Below, one piece after another: positions 1 to 11,327 of a stretch of DNA of 64,000 nt. Numbering within the stretch: the stretch's first letter is position 1; every line of letters begins with the position of its first letter. The notes under the pieces are model-generated. The model worked only from the letters and a program-made list of their open reading frames with translations. It did not search any database and had not been told where the DNA came from. Both the position numbers and the translations under genes were made by a program. This stretch comes from Brachionus plicatilis (Eukaryota; Rotifera; Eurotatoria; Ploima; Brachionidae), in assembly GCA_010279815.1 (NCBI GenBank), contig QEOQ01000508.1:906254-970253 (forward strand), in the 5' to 3' direction.

Positions 1-203
1 TTCCATTTTTTTATCTAAACGCTTCGAAAATTTCAATTTTATACTTGTCAAATAAATTGTAAAACTTTATTTTTCTTATAATTTAAAGAAAAATAAAAAA
101 ATTTAAATTTTCTAGTTTTATTAAAAATTAAGGACTAAGAACCTTAAAGAAAAGAAAAAAAACTTCCATACACAATCAGCTAAATTATTCTCTTTTTTAA
201 GTC

Positions 204-212
204 ATGAAATGA
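204..212 (+). promoter_or_regulatory. Two-codon upstream ORF overlapping the TOPORS start
   Basis: ATG AAA TGA is read at 204-212. Its TGA overlaps the main ATG (209-211) by two bases, an ATGA-type termination-reinitiation arrangement. Whether it is in the mature 5' UTR depends on the transcription start or a possible 5' intron ending at ...TTTTTTAAG about 201. Regulatory effect is inference. Confidence 0.35.
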
Positions 213-1690
213 GTGAACTTTTTTCCGATTCTGTGGCCAAGACTGAACCTGAAGATTTTGGTAAATGCGCTATTTGCTTACAAAAATTTCCCAGTAACGC
301 CTCAAAATCATATGCTTCAAAGTGTTTTCATTCATTTTGTTTTGAATGCTTGCTCGAATGGTCCAAAGTAAAGTATAGCTGTCCACTGTGCAAGGTCGAT
401 TTTGAGCGTATAATTTTTCAACTTACTTCCCATTTGGAATACAAAGCCTATTTTTTGAAGATTAAAGAAGTCGAAAATTTACCAGAAATAGTAGCGCTTT
501 CGCCACACAGAAGACTTTTTGCTCAATCGCAGCAATTTTCCAAAGCAAGTTGGCTGGCAAACTTAGAACAAGCACCAATTGAGTTCCGAATTTTGGTCTA
601 CAAGAACAACTGGTATGTAAAACCAAATCAGATTCACAAGGACATAACTCTGGACAATGTCGATTTGATAGACAATGATGTCCAGTCTGAAAAATTGGAA
701 TGCTTGGCTTACGAATCTGTGTCGCGTTTTCGCGACATCAGGCCTGAATGGTTCGAAAAAAATCCGGCCTGCTCTCATCGACTGATGCTGTTCCTTTACA
801 GAGAACTAAAAGCCATTTCCGGAATATACCCTTCAGGCTCAAGTGATCGATTGACTCACATTGTTCGCTCCCAGCTTATTTCCGTAATAATCAAACTGAT
901 AAGAAAATATGAGATAACATCAGACAAATTTTACCAGAAAATAAGTGAGTACATTAGGCCGCTGAAATATGCGCGTCACTTTCAGCATGAGTTCCACTCG
1001 TTTGCCAAATCTGTTTGCTCTGATTTGTCCGAGTATGATGCCAAATGTGTTTATTATAAGGAAGAGGCCTCTCTTCTACAAAACAATCAAACCAATCTTG
1101 GTAAAATAACCCCGATAGAGTCCTTGCCTGTCAATTTGTCCCGATACAGACTCTTGAAAAAAGAAAAAAATGATTTGCAGCTTTTTTATGACTACTTGGA
1201 ACCATCTCACTTTGAAGTTCAACCATCGACTTCTAGGGCTGTTGAAGAGAGGGAGTCCGAGTCAGAGCAATCGAGTTTTTGTGAAATTGTTTCTCCACCG
1301 AGAAAAAAAACACCTCCGCTGGTACAAATTGATTCTTCCGATTTTGACATTGAGACCAGTAGCAATAGATCAAAATCCGTAGCATCAAGTACAGATAAAT
1401 CGGAAATTTTGACGAAGCGAAAATGGCGCTCTAGAAGCAGAAGTACAAGCAGGGTGAAACGGCATAAGAAAAAAAGTAAAAGCGGTTCGAAAAAAAGTCA
1501 TAAAAAATCAAAAAAAAAGAAAAGAAAATGCAAAAAAAGGTTAAGCAGATCTCGGAGTAGAATAAAAAGTTCTAGATCTCGGTCATCGAATAAATCAATT
1601 TCTGCAGAACGAAAAACATCACGACAAAATGAGTCTTCCAGAGAGAGAGATTATCCTTCCTTTTGCCATGACTTATTTGATTCTGAGTAG
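209..1690 (+). CDS. TOPORS: TOPORS-like RING-finger E3 ubiquitin/SUMO ligase
   Basis: Intronless 493-residue protein. Seen: a C3HC4 RING at residues 20-61 (C20, C23, C39, H41, C44, C47, C58, C61) with the motif EWSKVKYSCPLCK. Next comes a middle region (about 130-205) containing FRDIRPEWFEKNPACSHR, and then a C-terminal tail (about 400-485) of Arg/Ser and Lys runs. Known: the RING-EWS-CPLCK block and the RPEFF.NPAC.HRL block are hallmarks of TOPORS, a nuclear RING protein with ubiquitin and SUMO ligase activity and an RS-rich tail. In vertebrates it is also found at centrosomes and the ciliary base. At 493 residues it is about half the vertebrate length. The ATG at 209 is preceded by a two-codon upstream frame overlapping it (204-212), and a T-rich ...AAG just upstream could be an acceptor of a 5' UTR intron. 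Poly(A)-like AATAAA signals lie near 2025-2045. Other RING/RS proteins are possible but fit less well. Confidence 0.88.
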   Translation: MSELFSDSVAKTEPEDFGKCAICLQKFPSNASKSYASKCFHSFCFECLLEWSKVKYSCPLCKVDFERIIFQLTSHLEYKAYFLKIKEVENLPEIVALSPHRRLFAQSQQFSKASWLANLEQAPIEFRILVYKNNWYVKPNQIHKDITLDNVDLIDNDVQSEKLECLAYESVSRFRDIRPEWFEKNPACSHRLMLFLYRELKAISGIYPSGSSDRLTHIVRSQLISVIIKLIRKYEITSDKFYQKISEYIRPLKYARHFQHEFHSFAKSVCSDLSEYDAKCVYYKEEASLLQNNQTNLGKITPIESLPVNLSRYRLLKKEKNDLQLFYDYLEPSHFEVQPSTSRAVEERESESEQSSFCEIVSPPRKKTPPLVQIDSSDFDIETSSNRSKSVASSTDKSEILTKRKWRSRSRSTSRVKRHKKKSKSGSKKSHKKSKKKKRKCKKRLSRSRSRIKSSRSRSSNKSISAERKTSRQNESSRERDYPSFCHDLFDSE

Positions 1691-2780
1691 TTTTTCCAGC
1701 GTTTAATTCAGAGTTTTGTTTGTGTCTTTAAATCAATTCAAAAGACATTTAATTGAACTAAATTTTAAAAAATTTATGAATCAAAAAATTTTCGAAGAAA
1801 TTTTATTTAGTAAAAACTAGGTTTACAATATTTTTAAATTTAAAATAACCTTTAAAGAATATAAAAAATCAAATTTAATCTCGTATGACTTTGAATTTAG
1901 TTTTCTAAAATTTGAGTCATTTCTATGTCTTTAAATTGAATCAATGACTTAAACACAACTCTGATTTAATTTTACTTTTTTTAAATTTTTTCTGTAAAAT
2001 ATTTTGTTTTGAATTATATTTTATAATAATAAAAAGTCAATAAATAACCTTGAAATCAATTTTAATTTAGCTAAATAACATTTATTTTTATAATTATCAA
2101 CTTATAAACTCTTATTTATTTTAGATCTAAGATAAAGTAATAAAGTTAATTTTTAATAACTAAATGAATACAAAAGTTGTAAACGACTCAATGAATAAAC
2201 GACCAGATTTTTGGCTGTAGTCTCAAGTTTTAAGATTACCAAGCTGATTAATCAAATCCTTAAAAATTAACCTGAAATTTCAAGTGCAAATATAGATTAT
2301 TAATAAAGATTACCTGATAAACTAATAAGATAGTTGGTCAGACAACCAATATTTTATTTAAAAAATTAAAATAATCAGAAAATTTAAAAGAATTATTTCT
2401 CTTTAATTTATTTTATGTTGTGGCGTGATTTATTTCTGTTAAACATTATTCAATAATACTTTAGGGTAAAAAAAGCTCAAAAAAGTACTGGTTTTATTAT
2501 CATATTGGTCATTGCTTAACGAACAATATCAAGGACAAAAATTATATTTGCAAATAAATTTAGAAATTAATAAATTAGTTATTATTATGCGAATTTTAAT
2601 AAAGGTACTATCTGTACCAAGCTAATGCTTCTTCAGAATAAAAATATCAAAACAAAATAAATAATATAAAGCCAAATAAGATAAAAATAAATAGAAAAAA
2701 AAAAAGGGATAAAATTGAAAACCATATATTGAAATAATATTTTTTAATATTAGTTTTTGAGAATGAATTTAAACAAGGAA
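1691..2780. other. Non-coding, AT-rich
   Basis: 3' flank of the TOPORS-like gene with AATAAA-like signals, followed by low-complexity A/T sequence. The only distinct signal is one copy of a short dispersed motif at 2613-2646, annotated separately. Confidence 0.6.
2613..2646 (+). repeat. Short dispersed motif GCTAATGCTYCTTCAG, copy 1
   Basis: GTACCAAGCTAATGCTTCTTC is followed by AGAATAAAAAT. Nearly the same string occurs at 17443-17476, and a diverged form at 25204-25230. In each case it is followed by A-rich sequence, as expected of the conserved 3' tail of a retroelement. The parent element is not identified. Confidence 0.5.
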
Positions 2781-2789
2781 AAAAATAAT

Positions 2790-3430
2790 CCAAGATTGAT
2801 CCTATCAAAGATTTCTAGAGATTACCTGATTTTTTTGCTTTAAGATGCCATTTTCTTTTTATTTATTTTATTATATTAAGCCTTGAATTAAAGTGCTTTT
2901 TTAATTCATTCATCATTGAACCAAATGAAAGTTTTGATTCTAATGTAATGCTTAAGAATTTGCCTTTTTTCTCATTATTTAAATTGTTGCCATTAATTTT
3001 AAGGTCAAGATTGATTTAAAATTTTGTTTTTTTTTCAAAGACCATGTAACAAGACTTTTCAACAGATACTTTCGTTTTGTATATTTTCAATTTTAAAAGT
3101 AGACGACGTCACCTTATTTGACGAGAGGTTGAGCAAGTGGTCGGCAAACGGCCTCAGCATTAGTAAATAAGTTTAAAAAAAATAAATAAATTTTCATTTT
3201 CTATTTGAAAAGGTATTTTTCAACTTATTTTAGGTACTTATTAATAATGTTTTCAAAATTTCCTAACTTATTTAAAATTAAAAAAATAGCCTAATTATCT
3301 GCAAATAGAAGAGAGTATTTGCAGTTTATTTTATTTCTTTTTGGTATCTCATTTATGAAAATGCTTAAAAGAAGTGGACTAATTACTGATCCTTGTGGAA
3401 ATTCTGCTTTATTAGGGTATTAATCACTTA
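2790..3430 (-). pseudogene. Decayed non-LTR retrotransposon (LINE) reverse transcriptase
   Basis: Reading the minus strand from about 3425 down gives PQGSVISPLLLSIFINEIP, then LLFADN. These are the reverse-transcriptase motif around G.PQGSVLSPLLF and a damaged FADD catalytic box (second D replaced by N and followed by a stop). Further down (about 3060-2870) are VSVEKSCYMVF, LDLKINGNNLNN and FLSITLESKLSFGSM, which match the region after the catalytic box in Jockey/CR1-type elements. The stretch 3060-3290 does not align continuously and looks rearranged. Stops and frame breaks show it is dead. No 5' portion of the element was found. Confidence 0.8.
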
Positions 3431-3894
3431 ATTTTTTTATTTTTATTTATTTATTTAATATTACAATTCACGCCACATAGACGATTTAAAAAAAAGACAT
3501 GCAAAATAATAAATTGTTAAATTGTTAAATTAACCTCCATTGAAGGAGAAAGAGTATAAAAAAAAAGTTAAATAAATAAAAAAAAAAGGTAAAAAAAAAA
3601 AAAGGTAAAAAAAAGCTAATCACTAATATTTGTTCCACTGGAACTACCAAATGACTTCGTTAAATTAATAAGTAGCGTAAAGAATAATGAATATTAACTT
3701 AGACCTAATCAAGGTTAGTTAAAATTAAACTAAGCTACTTGACCGCATTCAAGAACCTTGTTAAGTATTGTTTTATAAAAAGAAGAGTTGTCTTTATCCT
3801 TTGCAATCAAATCGCAAAGATTGACAATTTTTCTGAATAATTCGTCTTTGTCAATATTGATTAGTTAAGCAAAATAATAATTAGATGTATAACT

Positions 3895-4275
3895 CAGAGT
3901 TGTTTAAAAGTCACAAGTCTCAAGTCAGGTCCAACTCCAGACTTTTTTTTTTTGCTCAAAGTCCAAGTCCGGACTTTTTTTTAAATTTCATTCAAAAGTC
4001 CAAGTCCAGGCTTTAAAATTTTGAATACTGAAGAAGAAATTTATGCTAAAATTGCAACAAAATTCTGATATATGGCAAATCTATTGCATTAGACAACCCA
4101 AGAGTATATAAATTTTTTGATATGAAGTCTAATCTAGCAAATTAAAAAAAAAATTCTGGACTTGGACTTTTTTTTTAAAGGTAACATTTTTAAGCCCTAA
4201 CTTGGACTTTGAAAAAAAAAGTCCAAGTGCAGAATTTTTACTTGGACTTTTTTTTGGGACTTTTAAACAACTCTG
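3895..4275. mobile_element. 381-bp inverted-repeat element with 8-bp target duplication (MITE)
   Basis: The ends are CAGAGTTGTTTAAAAGTC on the left and its near-exact reverse complement on the right (GACTTTTAAACAACTCTG). The flanking 8-mers GTATAACT (3887-3894) and GTATAACT (4276-4283) are identical. Arms are filled with repeats of AGTCCAAGTCCGGACTTTTTTT-type sequence that pair across the element. No coding capacity. An 8-bp duplication is typical of hAT-superfamily insertions. Related ends occur at 57681-57865 (complete), 8981 (left end) and 29334 (right end). Confidence 0.85.
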
Positions 4276-4283
4276 GTATAACT

Positions 4284-6468
4284 TAGATGACTATTTACAT
4301 TTACCTTAAAAGGTCTTAATCCAAAAAATAAGATAAGCAAGTTGATTAATTCTAATTAACTTATAGACTTGTAAAATTTCGAAAATGAGTTCGACATTTG
4401 GTTTATTTTAAAGACTAAAAATAAAAATTTGTGTATTTTTTTGATTATCTTGATACAAAGAAGCTGTGAAGAATTTTTATCAACTGAATTTTCTTGTTTA
4501 AATTCAATTATTCTTTCACTAACACAGCTTTAACCAACCATGCCAATTTCGAGCCTTAACTAATGATATATAATTTTCAAAATTAAAGAAGAAGTTTATT
4601 TCAATCGGATTAGCTTTTATTTTATTAAGGACAACAATCTCGGAACAATTTTATGCTATTAACTCTTCTAAAAGATGAATCCTACTTTGTATAATAAAAC
4701 AATTCCCGTGTATAATTCCTATCATGTTCTTAGAAGAAAAATGATTTTAAAAGTTTATTTTTGCAGATTTCTTTAATTGGATGGTTTCCATGATTTTAAA
4801 TATTTAATTTCGCCTTCGTCTCTATAAGTTTAATTTGATCGAATCACGATTTAATTTACTCGTGATTTTTTTGGCTATTTGACCTAAAGGCATCAAAAGT
4901 AGTTCTATTCATATGGCCTTCCAGTCTAAGGCAACTTCCATTTTCTTATTCTCTTTTTTAAGGATTTTTTTCATATTATCTTTGTTCATTTGTTTTATTG
5001 ATTATTCTTTATTGCTGCACTGAGTCATTCGATTTAGTTACGGTCAAATCAGTTGTAATAGACGCTGCATTTACCTTTTCAACAGTGATTCTTGATTGGG
5101 ATTTTTTTATATCTGTCTCTTTACTAAGATTCACATTTGTTGCATTTTTTTCCTAATTTCGTCTTGGTCAGTTAAGGCAGTTTTATCATCAGCGACTTCA
5201 TCATAATCAATTATCTCTTCATTACATTCGGTTCTTTTTAAAATTAGTTTAGAAGCTCAGTAATTAGCTGGATTGTATCCTGCTTCTTCATTCTGCCTGT
5301 AATATCCTGCTAGATGAACAAGACATCGGCCATAAAAAAATATGGCTATAAATAATATCGATTCCAACTATGTCAATTAAATTTTCATGATCAGTTCGGT
5401 ACTTTTATTTTTTTATTTGTTTATCTATACCGTTATTAGTTAGGTACTATAAATTTTAATATTTTTAAATTTATTTATGAATAAAGATTGAAAAGTATCA
5501 CGTTGATTGCAAGTCGAGTGGTTAATTATTGAAACCAATAATTATTGAATAAGATACATCGGAATTGATCCTCATTCTACCAATTAATCAATCCAAGAAA
5601 AGAAAAAATAACTAGCCTGCTGATTAACCTTGAAATAATTATTTGAATAAAAATGCAAAAATTCTTTATTATCATTTATAAATTTTTTAAAATCTTAGAA
5701 ATAGATTTTCAAAATCAAATATTTAAAAAATTATGAAATTTATATAATTTGTAGGAGGATAATGCAAAATTATTTTAAATCCAAAATAAAGCAACAAAAG
5801 AAAATGAGAAATTTAATCTTTAAATAAAATTCTATCTGAGATTATAATCAATATTAAAATAATTATTTTTTACATTATTTTAAATTCGCTAGAAAAGTTT
5901 GTTATTCTAAATGTTTTATCTTTAATTTATTAACTTTTAAATAAACTGCATAAAAATTAAAAATCAAGATTCTTAAAGATTTTAAAGATCAAGACCCTCA
6001 AGTCCATCTTTCTAATAATATCAAATCTGAAATTAATTTTTTATCCTCATAGCTGATTAAAAATTTCCAAAATATAAATAAGAAGAAGGAAGCTAAAAAT
6101 ATTTATTAAATAAAGAGCAATAATAATTTAAATCTTTTTTATTATTAAATATTATGTCTAGTTTATTACAAATTTTAGTTCGTGTGTTTTTAAAAAAAAA
6201 AGAAGCTAGAATTTATTTTATTGAATCAAAATTTAAACAAAAAAGTTCAAATTTTTTATTTCTCATCTTGAAGTAATAATATTTCCATTAATTACATAAT
6301 TCATGTTTTGAATCACTAAAAATATAATTAGATGCATGGATAGTTAGTAAGATCATCAAAGAGTAATAGACTACAAATAAAATAAATAAAAAGCTATAAA
6401 ATAAAAAAAAGTGTATTTCCTTTTTAGATAGTAAAAAAATTGGAAATAAAATAAAATTATCTCTAAAA
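4284..6468. other. Non-coding; possible very old coding relic on the minus strand
   Basis: Mostly A/T low-complexity sequence. Between about 4800 and 5250 the minus strand has short open stretches of protein-like composition (acidic and Lys-rich, e.g. EEIIDYDEVADDKTALTDQD) broken by stops. I do not recognise a family, and it may be an old transposon open frame. A T-rich TTTAG at about 6426 could be the acceptor of a 5' UTR intron of the next gene. Confidence 0.4.
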
Positions 6469-7110
6469 ATGAATATTATATATTATTCTCAAATTTGTTT
6501 GTTATGTGTCAAAGTCATAATAAGTGAGAACTCATCAGTTATTTCGGAACACATTTTACAAGAATTCTTTTTAGAATTTGAAAAAAAATTTGGTCATTTA
6601 AAAAAACAGCCCGCTCATTCTCTTATTCCTCAACAAAAATCACCTAATGAAAAAGTTGTTCACAAAAGTCTGTCAAGTCTCTATGCAGAAAAAATAATCC
6701 AAAATATGGAAAAAATTTTACTTGTGTCCATAGATCAGTACCAAAAAATTAACAAAGATATGATTCTAGAAGATAGAGAATCTAACACAGGAATTTTGTT
6801 TCGAATTTATGGTAAAAAGTCATGTTCTTTGGACGATCAGGGAGACGATGAAATTAAATCTGTTTGTCCATGGCACAATGAGCTAAGATTTAGACAAAAT
6901 ATGTATCCACATAGAAGAGTCTTTTCAAAATGTAATTGCGACAAGTGTCTTATTCAGTCAAGGTATGATAATGATCATGTTAAATTTTCAAGCTGCACAC
7001 CTATTTATACATTGATGCCTGCACTAATTAACGATGGTAGAAATTGGAATTTTGTTTTGGAAAATGTTCCAACTTCTTGTCAGTGTACTTTAAAAATAAA
7101 TCAATTTTGA
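6469..7110 (+). CDS. IL17-like: Interleukin-17-like secreted cytokine, paralogue A
   Basis: 213-residue single-exon protein. A short hydrophobic N-terminus (1-19, a plausible signal peptide) precedes a Lys-rich region. The interleukin-17 fold signature follows: CPW at 133-135, then YPHRR (146-150), the C155-N-C157-x2-C160 cluster, C176 in CTPIYTLMPAL, and a final C204-x-C206. Known: IL-17 family proteins are secreted cystine-knot-like dimers with [CS]PW, RYP, CxCxxC, a PV(Y/F) strand and a terminal CxC. The cysteine aligned with C210 of paralogue D is absent. Residues about 39-188 are almost identical in DNA to paralogue B, while both ends differ. Chosen start: the first ATG in frame. Function as a cytokine is inferred from family; the receptor is unknown. 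Confidence 0.8.
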   Translation: MNIIYYSQICLLCVKVIISENSSVISEHILQEFFLEFEKKFGHLKKQPAHSLIPQQKSPNEKVVHKSLSSLYAEKIIQNMEKILLVSIDQYQKINKDMILEDRESNTGILFRIYGKKSCSLDDQGDDEIKSVCPWHNELRFRQNMYPHRRVFSKCNCDKCLIQSRYDNDHVKFSSCTPIYTLMPALINDGRNWNFVLENVPTSCQCTLKINQF

Positions 7111-8980
7111 AATCTAATTATTCGCAAATTTTTATAAATATTTATTTCATTTCAGCTAATTGTGATTTTGCAAATATTTTGAGTATTAACCGGAAATATT
7201 TTCAGTATAATTAATATAAAAAATCTAAAAAATTTTTGGAAATTTTGTTTTTTGAAAATAATTGTGTTACTGATTATTATTTTTTTTTACATTTTTAAAT
7301 AAATTTTTTATTTTAAATTATGAATTTATTATATATTTTATAAAATATAAAATGCAGACTAACACTCAGTGTTGATTTAATATAGAAATTTTCATTTCTT
7401 TTCAAATTTTGAATTTTTGATTGATTTCAATGTTTTATTAATTCGACGAAATTGTGTTTAAAATCAAAATTAATAAAATTTTTTTTGAACTGAATAATTA
7501 TGAAAAAATTTAGACCTAAAGCATTTGCTGTATTATTTCTAAAAATAAAGACCTAATACAGAGTTATTTTCGAGGGTATATTATTTTTTCGACAAACTTA
7601 TTTCGAAAAGGTAATTTTCGATAACAAGAAATCTAGAAAATTATATACATATTCCCAAAAATCCTCAAAAATTTAAAAATATCTTGATAAAGTAATTTGA
7701 TAAAAAAGACTAGCTTGATGCTAATATTAATGAATGTTTAAACAATTATGAAATGTACCCTAACGAGAATTTCTTTTAAGAACTTGATAAAACTTGAAAT
7801 AAACCAGGATCCAACCTAAAGTGTAATGAATGTATGAGTTAGTGAATTTGGCTATGAATATTGATTTTTTTGTTTTTTACAAATTATCTTATTCGTATTT
7901 TTTTGTGAACAATTTTTATATGTGTATTTATTTTTATTTTTTTTTAATTAATTTTGTATTGAATTTAAAATTGCTCCAAATTGGAGGTGCTCCAAAGTGG
8001 AAATAAATAATAATAATTATATATATATTCGACAAAACCTTTTTTATAATGGATGAATTAGTAAATTCAATTAGCAAACTAAGCTTATCATTTAATTTAA
8101 TCAAATCATTGCGTCTCAAAAAATATCGATTTAAAGTCCAAGTCCGGACTTTAAATTTATTTTCTTTTTAAACTCAAAGACTTAAATTTAAAAGAAAAAA
8201 TTCAAGCCCGATCTGGAAAAATAAGAAGAACAGTTTAAAATAAGATGATTAGCGTTGTGATTGGTATAAGTGTCCAACAATGTCCAATGCTTCCAACCGT
8301 TTAAAGTTCAGCCCAATGAGGCTCAAATTTATAAAGCTTATTATTTACTTTAAAATGGAGGAACTAATTCAAAATAATTTATTAAACACTTTTTTACTCT
8401 ACCAAACACAACATATCAATAATTTAACTTTACAAAAAAAGAATTTTCCAAGGTAATATTTTTTTCTTAATAAATGAATTTTGTCGAATTTTAACACTTT
8501 TTATTTTATTTTATATAATTTAGTAATTATACTGCACCTCATAGGCAACTTAAAAAAAGGTTTAAATTTAAAAAATTGAGGCTTAAATTTATTAAGTTGC
8601 TGATTTTTTCAGCACATCGTATAATATTTCCTTGTAGTATTTAAAATTTGATCAAAAAGCACAAAAAGACAATTATTAAGTTTTTTAATAAAATTTTTTA
8701 AAAAATATTGAGAAAAAATTTATTTAACTTTTCAAATAATCGAAAATTAATTTATCAAATTTACATGTGTAAAATTTACGGAGAAAAACTAAAAAAGAAA
8801 AAGTTTTATTATTGTCCAAATCAATGTAATCCAAAGGGTAAAAGAAATAATTGAAATTAATCTATAATTTTTTTACTTTTTTTATTTTTTTTCAATAACT
8901 TTAATATGAATCTAATTGTATTATTCTTTTTTCTTAATTTTATGGTAAGTTTAATTTAATTAATGTTTGAATGTTATAAT
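7111..8980. other. Non-coding, AT-rich, with fragments of the AAGTCC-type repeat
   Basis: No supported gene. At about 8135-8160 there is TTTAAAGTCCAAGTCCGGAC, the same arm sequence found inside the 3895-4275 element, suggesting a degraded or partial copy. The rest is simple A/T sequence. Confidence 0.5.
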
Positions 8981-9345
8981 CAGAGTTGTTCCTCAAGTCG
9001 CTATTTTTCAAGTCTTTTGACCAAAAAGTCAAGTCTAGTCTAAACTTGACTTGATTTCTTTCAGATTTTTTGGGCGATTTATCTTTCCCAGTAACATTTT
9101 CAACGATGTTTTCCATATATTTTTAAATAGTTTTCAATTTTTTTTTAACGAAATGATTCAATTAAAATGTAAACGTTTAAGAGATTTTAGAGAAAAAAAA
9201 ATTCAAATTCAACTTTTACAAAAACCATTTTTTAGTAAAGATGAAATCAAACAAAACATCAACTCAAGTAATTATTTAACTTTTTACTCAAAAAAAAAAT
9301 TCAAGTCAAGTCGTGACTTGGACTTGACTTTTAAAAGAAGAATAT
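8981..9345. mobile_element. Partial inverted-repeat element, CAGAGTTGTT family
   Basis: The left end CAGAGTTGTTCCTCAAGTC starts at 8981. It is followed by AAGTCAAGTCTAGTC-type arms. Complementary arm sequence (CAAGTCAAGTCGTGACTTGG) appears at about 9302-9322, but no right-hand AACAACTCTG end is present, so the element is truncated or diverged. The 115-codon open frame crossing it is an A/T-rich artefact. Confidence 0.5.
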
Positions 9346-9423
9346 TTTGGTGTTTTTTGGTTGATTTTCAATTGCCTACGGGAAAATACTACTGTTAAAA
9401 TGAAAGATTAAAAACTTCACAAC

Positions 9424-9967
9424 GGCATCTTGAAGTTGATGATCAATTCAAAATATCATTTCAATTCAAAAATTTTGTCTTTAGATATTAAACTTAATCT
9501 TTGATTTTATTTAAATAATTCTAATGTAACATGATTTACATGCAATGTAGATTTAGAAAATAAAAAAAAAATTGAAAAAACATTTTCTCAGTCAATTGAT
9601 AATCGATTTTAATATTTAAATGTATTAACTGATTTTTTGTAAAGTTTTTTAGGATTTTTTATTTCAAAAGTATTTGTGTTAGCATTCACAATTAAATTTA
9701 AAAAAAAAATTCAAATAAAAAATTCAAAATTAGTAATAAAATGAAAATAAAACTTTACAAAAAATCAGCTAACTAAATTGAAAATCGATTATCAATGGAC
9801 TGAGAAAATGTTTTTTCAATTTTTTTTTTATTTTCTAAATCTACATTGCATGTAAATCATGTTACATTAGAATTATTTAAATAAAATCAAAGATTAAGTT
9901 TAATATCTAAAGACAAACTTTTTGAATTGAAATGATATTTTGAATTGATCATCAACTTCAAGATGCC
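9424..9967. mobile_element. 544-bp foldback element with 8-bp target duplication
   Basis: The left arm starts GGCATCTTGAAGTTGATGAT (9424) and runs about 190 bp. The right arm (about 9780-9967) is its near-perfect reverse complement, ending ...ATCATCAACTTCAAGATGCC. Only scattered mismatches are visible. Pairing resumes further in (TTTTTTGTAAAGTTTT against AAAACTTTACAAAAAA), so nearly the whole element can fold into one long hairpin. The 8-mers TTCACAAC (9416-9423) and TTCACAAC (9968-9975) flank it exactly. No coding capacity. The 8-bp duplication points to hAT-type mobilisation. High arm identity suggests recent insertion or continuing arm homogenisation. Confidence 0.92.
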
Positions 9968-9975
9968 TTCACAAC

Positions 9976-10582
9976 TTCTTTTATTCAAATGGCTAATAAA
10001 AAGCTAGTTATAGCCTACAACAGTATTTTAGACAAAATTGTGTCAAAACATTATTTTAAATTTCAAAAATCATATAAATTACTTGAAAGATTGAAACTTG
10101 AATTTTTTTTACATTTTTTGTGTCAGATAACTTATTAAATTATATGATAACGTATCTTAAACTTATTTTTTAGTCTTTTTTTAATATATCATCTAATTTG
10201 GCAAATAAATAAAGTATTCTTTTATTTTTTTTATGCAATTAAACGCCTAATTAGTGGCTTGAAAAATCAGCAAATCTATAGCTCGTTAATATATGAAATT
10301 TTAAAATTTGTTTTGCATTAATATAAAAAATAACCTAAAAATTAATGTATGAAATTCTATTTGATTTAACATGTAATGAAAGTTGTGAATTCAAATCTGT
10401 GAAGGTTTTGTGAAATTCGAACAATGGGTAAAATATAATGCTAAGATTTTTATCATTCTTTTATTATAATAATTTAAAATTAAAAACCTGTATCAATATG
10501 GTAACAACAAACATTATTGCATTATTTCTAGGATTCTAGAAAACTCCACCAATTGGTCCGAAATTTTTTTCTTCATATTTCA
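9976..10582. other. Non-coding, AT-rich
   Basis: No open frame or repeat structure that I can support. Confidence 0.5.
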
Positions 10583-10760
10583 GGCAAAGTAAAATTTTTG
10601 TTCAGTTTTCAATTTGCTATATTTCTCAAAAATTTCAAATGCGCAATTTCATTGCATTATAATTTAACAGTCTATTAAGTTTTTAAACTTTTAAATTTCA
10701 ATTTAAAAAAATTGCAAATATGCAATGCAACTAAATTGCGCATTTGAAATTTTTTTGAGA
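10583..10760. mobile_element. Truncated copy of the GGCAAAGT inverted-repeat element
   Basis: Starts GGCAAAGTAAAATTTTTGTT and continues with CTCAAAAATTTCAAATGCGC, AATTTCATTGCATT and later ATTGCAAATATGCAATGCAA. These are the same blocks in the same order as the complete 210-bp element at 50276-50485. It is cut off after TTTTTTTGAGA, exactly where a GC-rich element begins at 10761, and the missing right end is not found beyond it. Confidence 0.8.
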
Positions 10761-11327
10761 GGCCATTAAACGGCTGACAGGGTGCAGACCGACCGGCCTC
10801 AAAACATTTATTTTTTATTTCATATTTGAAATTGGTAATTTCTTAAAAATAATTGTTTCGATATTATTCAACAGTCGTTAGATTATTGCGAAGAAAGAGT
10901 GGACTCGTGACGAGTTGATTAAGCAGAGAGAAATCCGTATAAAAATAATTGATAAATTACATGTTATTTTTTACTTTTTCGATATGCAAATAAAAAATAA
11001 CATCTTTTGTAAAAATTTTTAATTTAAATTTTATATTTTAAACATAAAATTTAAAAAAAATAAATTTACGAAAATTTGTTGAAAGAAAATATAAGAAAAA
11101 TTGTATTTTTTATTAAACTAAAACTTTTTTATAATAAACTTTCTTAACTATCGAATTCTCTAATATCAAAAAAAATAATTATTTAAAAATTAACTAATTT
11201 AAAATATTAGATGAATAATAAATGTTAAATTTGCTGCCTTTAAATTTTTTTTAAAGATCTAAGTAAAATTTTATTTTGTACCGTTTTGTGGCCGGCCGGT
11301 CTGCACAAGGTCGGCCGTTTAACGGCC
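10761..11327. mobile_element. GC-rich-ended inverted-repeat element
   Basis: The left end GGCCATTAAACGGCTGACAG (continuing GGTGCAGACCGACCGGCCTCAAAAC) and the right end, read in reverse complement as GGCCGTTAAACGGCCGACCT (continuing TGTGCAGACCGGCCGGCCACAAAAC), match over about 45 bp with roughly seven differences. Between them lies about 480 bp of A/T-rich non-coding DNA. The arms are strikingly GC-rich against the background. I do not see a clear flanking target duplication. The left end abuts a truncated copy of another element, so it probably inserted there with loss of neighbouring sequence. Confidence 0.7.

Noticed and set aside
9051..9398. 115-codon open frame
   Set aside because: It does not begin at a convincing start, crosses inverted-repeat arms of the 8981 element, and has only A/T-biased composition.
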